In this document: positions 32,315-37,677 of the stretch, piece after piece
Position numbering within the stretch: the stretch's first letter is position 1
Layout: every line of letters starts with the position of its first letter
DNA from: Hylemonella sp. UBA6679
GTDB lineage: Bacteria > Pseudomonadota > Gammaproteobacteria > Burkholderiales > Burkholderiaceae_C
Assembly (NCBI GenBank): GCA_002454975.1
Contig: DKJZ01000020.1
Location: forward strand, 1-37,677
DNA: 37,677 nt
Direction of reading: 5' to 3'
Translations under genes and position numbers: made by a program
Notes under the pieces: generated by a model
Database searches by the model: none
What the model was told of the DNA's origin: nothing
The model's input: only the letters and a program-made list of their open reading frames with translations

Positions 32315-32357
32315 CTGATACGGTGTTTTAAATATTAACTGAGTCTGGCGGTATCAG
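32315..32357. promoter_or_regulatory. Candidate MocR operator, right copy
   Basis: CTGATAC (32315-32321) and GTATCAG (32351-32357) are separated by exactly 29 bp, as in the left copy. The element lies 47 bp before the start of the intact cytochrome operon. Conservation of arms and spacing against changes in the spacer supports a binding site. Confidence 0.55.
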
Positions 32358-32403
32358 ATGTTGTTCGCGACACTGCTCCCAACCGTTCACGAGTCCCCAA
32401 AAC

Positions 32404-33117
32404 ATGAGTCCAACTGCATCGTTATCTGTATCGCGCCGTCTAGCATGGTGGCTGCTTTTTTTTGGCCTTTACCAAGGCACAGTCTTGGCGGCTGAACCAC
32501 CTGATTCCATGGGGCAGCGGATGCAGGCATGCGCCACATGCCATGGCAAGGATGGGCGAGCAACAAATATCGGCTATTTCCCGAGGATTGCGGGCAAGCC
32601 CGCTGGTTATTTGTACAACCAGCTCATCAACTTTCGAGACGGTAGACGTCAGAACGCGGCCATGGCTTATCTGCTGGACCACATGTCTGACCAGTACCTG
32701 ATGGAAATCGCGACCCATTTCGCATCGTTGGACCTTCCCTACCCGCCAGCGCAGACCACCAAAGCGCCCGCAGCGACGCTGGCCCGTGGAGAGCAACTAG
32801 TCCGTCACGGTGACGAATCCCGAGGCATACCCGCCTGCGCGAGCTGCCATGGGGCAGCCATTACGGGGGTGGCTCCCGCCATGCCGGGTCTGCTCGGTCT
32901 ACCGCACGATTACCTGCTTGGGCAGTTGGGTGCTTGGCGCACCGGCATGCGGCGTGCAAGCTCGCCAGACTGCATGGGGGAAATCGCGCGCCGACTGTCG
33001 CCGCAAGACGTTGTGGCGGTTGCGACCTGGCTGTCTTCGCAGCCAGTTAAGCGGGGCTTACCTGTCGGAAGCCTGCCTGTTCAACCGACCATGGAATGTG
33101 GGAGTGGATTCCGATGA
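32404..33117 (+). CDS. Diheme cytochrome c (c4-like), periplasmic
   Basis: A 237-residue exported electron carrier. A signal peptide (RRLAWWLLFFGLYQGTVLAA) is followed by two heme-binding domains: Cys43-Cys46-His47 in CATCHGKDGRA, and Cys145-Cys148-His149 in CASCHG. Likely distal Met ligands are Met87 (NAAMAYLLDHM) and Met191 (CMGEIARRLSP). The two-domain layout is that of cytochrome c4. Its stop overlaps the start of the triheme gene as ATGA, so the two are co-translated. The upstream promoter region is one copy of the duplicated segment and faces the mocR stump. Confidence 0.9.
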   Translation: MSPTASLSVSRRLAWWLLFFGLYQGTVLAAEPPDSMGQRMQACATCHGKDGRATNIGYFPRIAGKPAGYLYNQLINFRDGRRQNAAMAYLLDHMSDQYLMEIATHFASLDLPYPPAQTTKAPAATLARGEQLVRHGDESRGIPACASCHGAAITGVAPAMPGLLGLPHDYLLGQLGAWRTGMRRASSPDCMGEIARRLSPQDVVAVATWLSSQPVKRGLPVGSLPVQPTMECGSGFR

Positions 33118-34388
33118 AAGTCTTGCGTTTGAGAGTGGCCAAGACTTTGGCCGTGATCATGGTTGTATGTTTGGGGGGATTTGTTTGCCTTGGGTGGATA
33201 AAAGACCGGGATGGGCCTTCCATCGAAGACCGCCCATTTAACGAGGCTCTGGCACCGCAGGTGGCTCAGCGTGGTGCCTATTTGGTCCAGGTTGGAAACT
33301 GTGCTGCTTGCCATACCGCGCGAGGAGGCTTTCCGTTTGCCGGTGGAAAAGGTATTGACACATCCTTTGGCACAGTTTTCACCTCCAACATCACCTCAGA
33401 CAAACTGACAGGAATAGGCGCTTGGTCCGCAGCCGACTTCTGGCAAGCGATGCACCATGGCCGCTCAAAAGATGGCAGGCTTCTCTATCCCGCCTTTCCT
33501 TACACGGAGTACACCCGAATCACCAGAGACGACACGGACGCGATGTTTGCTTATTTGCTCAGTGTGCAGCCAGTCCAACAGGCCAACCGGCCTCATGCTT
33601 TGAAATTTCCATACAACACCCAGGCGGCTTTGGCGGTATGGCGAGCACTGTTCTTTTCGCCAGAGCCATTCGAGCCGCTGAAGCAGCAGAGCGATGAATG
33701 GAATCGGGGTGCGTATTTGGTGAAAGGTCTAGGGCACTGCCAAGCCTGTCACGCGCCACGCAACGTGTTCGGTGCCACCCAATCCAACCGCGGGTTGACT
33801 GGCGGTTTGATCCCGATGCAGAACTGGTATGCCCCGTCTCTTTCCTCGCCTGCCGAGGCGGGCCTTCAAGACTGGCCCATTGAAGAAATCATGCAATTAC
33901 TCAAATCAGGCAAGACTGCCCACAGTTCAACTTTAGGACCGATGGCAGAGGTTGTTTTCAGCAGCACACAGCACCTGAATCAAAAGGACTTGAGAGCCAT
34001 AGCTCATTTTTTGAAAGAGCTACCGCGACAGGAAAATGCAAAACAAGACCGGAAGCTCTCCACCACGGAGGGCCAGCAAATCGGTCAAAGTCTCTATCTC
34101 AACCAATGCGCTCAATGCCATGGGGACCATGGCGAGGGGCGTGGTGACTATCCGGCCTTGGCGGGAAACCGCACGGTCATCATGAATTCAAGCGTTAACC
34201 TGGTCCGGATCATTCTCAGCGGTGGTTTCGCACCCACCACTGAAGGTAACCCGCGCCCCTATGGAATGCCGCCCTTTGGTCATACCCTCTCGGACTCAGA
34301 GGTCGCTGCCGTTGCGACTTATGTTCGAAATGCTTGGGGTCATAAGGCCGGAGCCGTCATGCAGCTTGACGTGCAGAAAACCCGATGA
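33114..34388 (+). CDS. Triheme cytochrome c, dehydrogenase-subunit type
   Basis: A 424-residue membrane-anchored or exported protein resembling the cytochrome subunit of quinohemoprotein alcohol or gluconate dehydrogenases. It has an N-terminal hydrophobic segment (KTLAVIMVVCLGGFVCLGW), then three heme sites: Cys63-Cys66-His67 (CAACHTARGG), Cys209-Cys212-His213 (CQACHAPRN) and Cys332-Cys335-His336 (CAQCHGDHGEG). Start ATG 33114 is preceded by GGGAG and overlaps the previous stop; a start at 33096 is less likely. No dehydrogenase subunit is next to it, so its electron donor is unknown. The DUF2970 gene follows directly. Confidence 0.9.
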   Translation: MKVLRLRVAKTLAVIMVVCLGGFVCLGWIKDRDGPSIEDRPFNEALAPQVAQRGAYLVQVGNCAACHTARGGFPFAGGKGIDTSFGTVFTSNITSDKLTGIGAWSAADFWQAMHHGRSKDGRLLYPAFPYTEYTRITRDDTDAMFAYLLSVQPVQQANRPHALKFPYNTQAALAVWRALFFSPEPFEPLKQQSDEWNRGAYLVKGLGHCQACHAPRNVFGATQSNRGLTGGLIPMQNWYAPSLSSPAEAGLQDWPIEEIMQLLKSGKTAHSSTLGPMAEVVFSSTQHLNQKDLRAIAHFLKELPRQENAKQDRKLSTTEGQQIGQSLYLNQCAQCHGDHGEGRGDYPALAGNRTVIMNSSVNLVRIILSGGFAPTTEGNPRPYGMPPFGHTLSDSEVAAVATYVRNAWGHKAGAVMQLDVQKTR

Positions 34389-34399
34389 AAAGGAGCCGT

Positions 34400-34582
34400 A
34401 TGCAAATTTTGTACACGCTAAAGACAGTGCTTTGGAGCTTCATTGGCATCGGAGGTGGACGAAAACAAGGGGACGACTTCAAGACCAACCCACTGGTATT
34501 GATTGCAATCGGTTTTACTTTTCTTCTAATCTTTGTAGGAATACTCGTCATCATTGCAAAAGCCATGGTGATAGCCAACTGA
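34400..34582 (+). CDS. Small membrane protein, DUF2970 family
   Basis: A 60-residue protein with the DUF2970 pattern: TLKTVLWSFIGIGGG at the N terminus, a short Lys/Asp linker with NPL, and one C-terminal membrane helix (LIAIGFTFLLIFVGILVIIAK). Family members often lie near cytochrome oxidase genes; the function is not established. ATG 34400 has AAAAGGAG 4 bp upstream; ATG 34385, overlapping the cytochrome stop, is an alternative adding five residues. It closes the three-gene cytochrome operon. Confidence 0.8.
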   Translation: MQILYTLKTVLWSFIGIGGGRKQGDDFKTNPLVLIAIGFTFLLIFVGILVIIAKAMVIAN

Positions 34583-34702
34583 TCATGTAATCGTGACATT
34601 GCACGCAACTAATTGCTGTCCCAACATTTAGAAAGATGAACTGGACCCCAAGTGCTTGATTTGCTTACCCATTAAAAACTTAGGTGGTTTGTGATGACGT
34701 AT

Positions 34703-34767
34703 GTTCTTGGCCGCCAAGACTATTTCGAACTGATTCCAAGTCGTTCGAACAATTTACAACCCGTTCG
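34703..34767. repeat. Phased TTCG elements at 20-bp intervals
   Basis: TTCGAAC at 34724-34730 and again at 34744-34750, TTCGGTG at 34764-34770 and TTCTTGG at 34704-34710 all begin exactly 20 bp apart. They lie in the 205-bp gap between the converging DUF2970 and HTH genes. The matching cores are short (4 to 7 bases), so the array is only suggestive of a protein-binding site. Apart from this array I see nothing else in the gap. Confidence 0.4.
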
Positions 34768-34787
34768 GTGCCTCCTTGGGTGCACTC

Positions 34788-35120
34788 CTAGAGCACTTTC
34801 CGGATCAGACAGGCTTCTTCATAGTCCTCAATGTCTTTGAGCCGGTACAAGACCTTCCCCACGATCTTCAAGTACTGCGGGCCCTCGCCGACGGTGCGCC
34901 AGCGCTGAAGGCGTGCAACTGAACACACCCACCGATCGGCGAGCATTATTTCGGTCAGGAGTTCGCGGGCAGGTTCGGCCGGGACCTCTGGAACCAGCAG
35001 TTTGGACTCGAACTTGGGTTCGTTGGCTGCGGTTTTGGCGATGCCACTGGACAGGGCGTCCAGCACGTCGCCCATTTTTTCAGCCCGTGGGTTCGAGGAT
35101 GAGTTGTTGTTAGTAGCCAT
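34788..35120 (-). CDS. Small helix-turn-helix DNA-binding protein, AlpA/excisionase-like
   Basis: A 110-residue protein. The C-terminal half looks like a MerR/excisionase-type winged helix: EIMLADRWVCSVARLQRWR, then TVGEGPQYLKIVGKVLYRLKDIEDYEEAC. The pattern W(R)xxGxGPxxxKxxxxxxYxxxDxxxxE is common in AlpA-like regulators of mobile elements. The N-terminal half (NNNSSSNPRAEKMGDVLDALSSG) is not recognised and may be disordered. AAGGAG lies 7 bp upstream of the ATG. A perfect inverted repeat lies 20-40 bp upstream and would suit autoregulation. No integrase or conjugation gene is in view. Confidence 0.75.
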   Translation of the reverse strand: MATNNNSSSNPRAEKMGDVLDALSSGIAKTAANEPKFESKLLVPEVPAEPARELLTEIMLADRWVCSVARLQRWRTVGEGPQYLKIVGKVLYRLKDIEDYEEACLIRKVL

Positions 35121-35139
35121 GGCCTTGCTCCTTGATGCC

Positions 35140-35160
35140 TATATGCAGTGTTTTCATATA
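35140..35160. promoter_or_regulatory. Inverted repeat upstream of the HTH gene
   Basis: TATATG-N9-CATATA is a perfect 6-bp inverted repeat between the HTH gene and the converging side of tonB. Its arms contain -10-like bases for the HTH gene, so binding here would block transcription. Confidence 0.5.
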
Positions 35161-35265
35161 GATTCATACCGGTTGGCTGGGCATTTTTCTCAGCGGGGTG
35201 GGTTAGTGCATGCACGGGCAAGCATTAGCTTCTGGCGATGTTTTGAATTGCTAACAAGTTCAGAT

Positions 35266-36120
35266 TTACTTATTCCAACCCCATCGTTCCATCTCACGTC
35301 TATCACGTGCCATTTCGGCCTCAACAGAGTCCTTGGGAAGTTGTCGTAAGCATTCTTCCATGGCTTGTGGATCGAGCTTTTCAGCCTTTGGTGGAGTTGT
35401 CACCGTTTGTGGTGATTTGCCATCCCACGCAAACGGGTTTCGGAAAACAGGTGGATCCGGCAGGCAGTCATCCCTGTAGCTCGGCGGATCATCTGATGCG
35501 AAGGGCGTGAACGAAATCGTTTTCTCAAAAATAAGCGGTTTTCCAGTTGGCGTCGGTGGCAGTGACGGCATGTTTTCTACCGCCTTGCGCGCCAGTTGCT
35601 CGGCCACTGCGGACGTCGTCCAAATGGTTTCCAACTTGGCCAGTGTCCCGTCGGGTGCAATTTCAATTCTGAAACGAACGTAACCTTGATCAGGCCCTTC
35701 GACAACAGTACCCATCATGCTGCGCACCTGTTGGCCCCAGTTGTACCGATAGCCTTTGCTGTTTTTGTTTGTGTACTTTCCCGCAAAGGCCCAATCCTCC
35801 GCAGAAGGCGGAGGCGGTGCAGCCATGCTGACAGGTTGTTTAGAGGACGTAGGAGATATTACCGGCGTATCAGCGCTTAGAGTCGGCGACTGAGACTTGG
35901 TGGTCAGGGGTTCCCTTTTGACAGAAGACTCCTGTACTTGGGGAGGTACAGCCTTTGGTGGTGCAGGCAAGACTTGAAGGAGAACAATCTGTTCTTTTGG
36001 CGGCTGCTTAGGCTTGCTCAGGTTGGCAAATTGGATGCTGCTGGTCAGCATGAAAACCCCGGCGTGCAAGGCCAAGCTGAACGCAACAGCTATTAGATTG
36101 AGACGACCAAAAACAGGCAT
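35266..36120 (-). CDS. TonB-like energy transducer
   Basis: A 284-residue inner-membrane protein spanning the periplasm. It has one N-terminal membrane helix (about residues 7-27, LNLIAVAFSLALHAGVFML), a Pro/Lys/Ser-rich linker, and a TonB C-terminal domain (about 130-215, with GYVRFRIEIAPDGTLAKLE and EQLARKAVENMPSLPP). A non-standard tail of about 70 residues rich in Pro and charged residues follows. ExbB/ExbD and TonB-dependent receptors are not beside it. It probably powers outer-membrane uptake, with an unknown receptor. Confidence 0.8.
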   Translation of the reverse strand: MPVFGRLNLIAVAFSLALHAGVFMLTSSIQFANLSKPKQPPKEQIVLLQVLPAPPKAVPPQVQESSVKREPLTTKSQSPTLSADTPVISPTSSKQPVSMAAPPPPSAEDWAFAGKYTNKNSKGYRYNWGQQVRSMMGTVVEGPDQGYVRFRIEIAPDGTLAKLETIWTTSAVAEQLARKAVENMPSLPPTPTGKPLIFEKTISFTPFASDDPPSYRDDCLPDPPVFRNPFAWDGKSPQTVTTPPKAEKLDPQAMEECLRQLPKDSVEAEMARDRREMERWGWNK

Positions 36121-36155
36121 GACCGATTAAACAGCAGTCTGCCCAGGCGCTTGCA

Positions 36156-36611
36156 TCAGTGCTTTGGTGCTGCGCCAGAAGCTTTGGCGTTGGCGTCAAG
36201 CCCGCCTTTGGATTTCCATTCAGAAAAGCCACCTTGCAAGATACGGACGTTTTCCCAGCCTGACACACGTAGCGCAAAGCCTGCTTGTGCTGAAAGAGTG
36301 CCAGTGTTGCAATAAATCAGCACCGGCTTATTCTTAGGGATGTCACCACTTTTGGCCAAGACCTGACGCCACTCGATGTTGACAGCACCGGGAATGTGCT
36401 CTTTGGCATATTGAGTAGCATCGCGTGCGTCAATCACCATCATCTTGGCGTACTCGCCTTTTGGAATTTGCTCTGGGAAGATGGTGCCACCGCCATAGTC
36501 CACAAACTCTAAATAACCTGAAATTTCATCGATTATTTTGGCTTTGTCGTTTGCCATGGCAGAAGGGATAGCCAGAAGCAGGGCCAAGGTGAAGTAGATC
36601 TGTTTTTTCAT
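36156..36611 (-). CDS. Periplasmic rhodanese-like sulfurtransferase
   Basis: A 151-residue protein with a signal peptide (MKKQIYFTLALLLAIPSAMA, cleavage before ND). The single rhodanese domain has VIDARDATQYAKEHIPGAVN, the active Cys101 in VLIYCNTGTLSAQA and the C-terminal GWENVRILQGGFSEW. Such proteins move sulfane sulfur or act as redox partners; the substrate is unknown. It diverges from the methyltransferase gene over a very short gap, so the two promoters overlap. Confidence 0.9.
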   Translation of the reverse strand: MKKQIYFTLALLLAIPSAMANDKAKIIDEISGYLEFVDYGGGTIFPEQIPKGEYAKMMVIDARDATQYAKEHIPGAVNIEWRQVLAKSGDIPKNKPVLIYCNTGTLSAQAGFALRVSGWENVRILQGGFSEWKSKGGLDANAKASGAAPKH

Positions 36612-36635
36612 TTGGAAGATTTAATCAGCGATGAC

Positions 36636-36644
36636 TGATATTAT
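36636..36644 (+). promoter_or_regulatory. Extended -10 candidate for the methyltransferase gene
   Basis: TGATATTAT joins TGN to TATTAT. It lies inside the reading frame that begins at 36631, so transcription would start near 36652. This favours the ATG at 36676 as the real start. Confidence 0.4.
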
Positions 36645-36675
36645 GACGTGGACACCATCAGACAGGACTATCTTG

Positions 36676-37293
36676 ATGCCAAAAGCTGACCACTGGGAAA
36701 ACGTCTATCGGAACAAAAAATTTGATGCTGTCAGTTGGTATGCCCCTCATTTAGGTGATTCGCTTCGACTGATTGAGCAACTTTGTCCGGATAAAACGGC
36801 GGCCATCGTCGATATTGGTGCAGGTGAGTCCACCTTGGTGGATGACTTGCTAAATCATCACTACCTTGACCTGTCAGTGCTAGATATTTCGAGTACTGCC
36901 ATTGAGTTCACCAAGCAACGTCTCGGGGCACAAGCAGCACAGGTGGGTTGGCATGTAGGCGACGTAACTCAGTACGACTTTGGATCCAAAAAGTTTGACC
37001 TTTGGCATGATCGCGCGGTTTTTCATTTCTTGACCGATCCAGTTGCGCGTCAGGTTTACGTCGAATTAGTTCGACGATCGGTTAAGCCTGGTGGTTATGT
37101 TCTCATGGCAACCTTCGGCCCAAACGGACCTTTACAGTGCAGCGGCCTGGAAGTCGTTAGATACGACGATCAGCAACTTCACCACGTCTTCGGAGACAAC
37201 TTTCAGTTGATGGGAAGTGAACTCACTGAGCACCATACACCCATGGGCACAGATCAGCAGTTTCTTTATTGCTGGTGTCAGGTCTCTCATTGA
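36676..37293 (+). CDS. Class I SAM-dependent methyltransferase
   Basis: A 205-residue methyltransferase of the type starting with a conserved W-x-x-VY segment (HWENVYRNKKFDAVSWY). SAM motif I is AAIVDIGAGESTLVDDLL, followed by LSVLDISSTAIEF, DVTQYDF and DLWHDRAVFHFLTD. The substrate cannot be read from the sequence. I chose ATG 36676 because AGGA lies 8 bp upstream and the family starts here; the frame opens at 36631 with a 15-residue extension. It runs in the same direction as the DUF4395 gene about 100 bp downstream. Confidence 0.85.
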   Translation: MPKADHWENVYRNKKFDAVSWYAPHLGDSLRLIEQLCPDKTAAIVDIGAGESTLVDDLLNHHYLDLSVLDISSTAIEFTKQRLGAQAAQVGWHVGDVTQYDFGSKKFDLWHDRAVFHFLTDPVARQVYVELVRRSVKPGGYVLMATFGPNGPLQCSGLEVVRYDDQQLHHVFGDNFQLMGSELTEHHTPMGTDQQFLYCWCQVSH

Positions 37294-37300
37294 TACCTAG

Positions 37301-37314
37301 CATTCAGCTGAATG
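37301..37314. promoter_or_regulatory. 14-bp perfect palindrome before the DUF4395 gene
   Basis: CATTCAGCTGAATG lies between the methyltransferase stop and the next start, 75 bp before the latter. It could be an operator or a short mRNA hairpin; nothing more supports it. Confidence 0.35.
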
Positions 37315-37389
37315 AAGAATCTGAGAATCGTCTTGTTACCAGGGTTGATCTGGCACTCGGAAATAGAATTAAAAGTAAGGATTTAGGGA

Positions 37390-37677
37390 ATGGCCAGTTT
37401 TTTGCAATTCGGTGAAGATCACCCAGACTATTCTGTCCGCGTTCTAAACGAGCGTGAAGCGCGTGGCGCTGCGGGGATCATGTTTCTCTTCGCGATGATC
37501 GCCTTCATGACGGCTTGGTTCAAAGGCGACTTCACACCAACCAAGTTGACCATCGTTGCATTCTTCATCGATTTTTTCATCCGAGTTCTTATCAATCCTC
37601 GCTTCTCACCGACGCTCATCATGGCGCGATGGATGGTCAACAATCAGACCGCCGAATTGACCTTGCCCCTGTTTTGT
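37390..37677 (+). CDS. DUF4395-type membrane protein, cut by the right edge
   Basis: Ninety-six codons of an integral membrane protein are visible. After a short polar N terminus (MASFLQFGEDHPDYSVRVLN) comes EREARGAAGIMFLFAMIAF, then TKLTIVAFFIDFFIRVLINP and RFSPTLIMARWMV. This matches the DUF4395 pattern as I recall it, with two membrane helices so far. AAGGA lies about 8 bp upstream of the ATG. The 3' end is outside the window. The function of the family is not established; the neighbouring rhodanese hints at sulfur or redox chemistry, but only by proximity. Confidence 0.75.
   Translation, partial: MASFLQFGEDHPDYSVRVLNEREARGAAGIMFLFAMIAFMTAWFKGDFTPTKLTIVAFFIDFFIRVLINPRFSPTLIMARWMVNNQTAELTLPLFC

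Larger units (their letters stand above)
32148..32575. repeat. Right copy of the ~430-bp duplication flanking cydAB
   Basis: It matches 29211-29636 in the same orientation, with an offset of 2937-2939 bp. Similarity begins abruptly at CCTCAAACACC, 35 bp after cydB. It covers the stump of mocR and the divergent promoter, and runs into the intact cytochrome gene. The distance between the copies defines a unit of about 2.9 kb consisting of cydAB plus one copy. Confidence 0.93.

Noticed and set aside
34637..34660. GAACTGGACCCC resembling an IS3-type terminal repeat
   Set aside because: It is a single short match with no partner end, no target duplication and no transposase trace in the gap.
1..37677. 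CRISPR arrays, toxin-antitoxin pairs, prophage or defence genes
   Set aside because: None seen: no regularly spaced 25-40-bp repeats, no adjacent small toxin/antitoxin pair, and no recognisable defence or phage structural genes on either strand.

Overview
The window reads as a chromosome segment of a betaproteobacterium of the order Burkholderiales, most likely family Comamonadaceae (the Limnohabitans / Rhodoferax / Polaromonas group). This rests on the housekeeping gene content and order, the high GC with strongly biased codon use, and short GCTA...TAGC-type palindromes that I associate with that family. I ran no database search; every call comes from reading the sequence and the translated frames.

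From 1 to about 27.1 kb the window is dense housekeeping DNA in several operons. pyrG-kdsA-eno run leftward (eno runs off the left edge) and diverge from coaBC-dut. A SlyD-like isomerase diverges from a RoxA-like ribosomal oxygenase. A small Ala/Pro-rich lipoprotein with a strong promoter ends at a bidirectional terminator shared with a leftward block: lytic transglycosylase, glyA, nrdR, methyltransferase, dapA, bamC. A long DUF349 protein and an AzlC/AzlD exporter pair run rightward. A leftward envelope/folding operon follows (TPR/NTF2 protein, Csd6-like L,D-transpeptidase, two cyclophilins, lpxH), divergent from cysS, a 3-methyladenine glycosylase, accA, tilS and lysC. tRNA-Ser(GCT) closes this part.

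From about 27.1 kb to the right end the content changes to looser, more AT-rich accessory genes: a thioredoxin-like protein, a MocR-type PLP-dependent regulator, a CIO-type cytochrome bd oxidase (cydAB), a diheme and a triheme cytochrome c with a DUF2970 membrane protein, a small excisionase-like DNA-binding protein, TonB, a periplasmic rhodanese, a methyltransferase and a DUF4395 membrane protein cut by the right edge.

The most striking structure is around cydAB. About 430 bp spanning the start of mocR, the mocR/cytochrome divergent promoter and the start of the cytochrome gene occurs twice, on both sides of cydAB. The left copy has the full mocR and a 57-codon stump of the cytochrome gene; the right copy has a 45-codon stump of mocR and the full cytochrome gene. 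This is the arrangement left by single-crossover (Campbell-type) integration, or an equivalent tandem duplication. It places the same regulatory region in front of both the quinol oxidase and the cytochrome c operon. A CTGATAC-N29-GTATCAG element is preserved in both copies and is a good candidate for the MocR operator, which would make respiratory branch choice subject to one PLP-dependent regulator.
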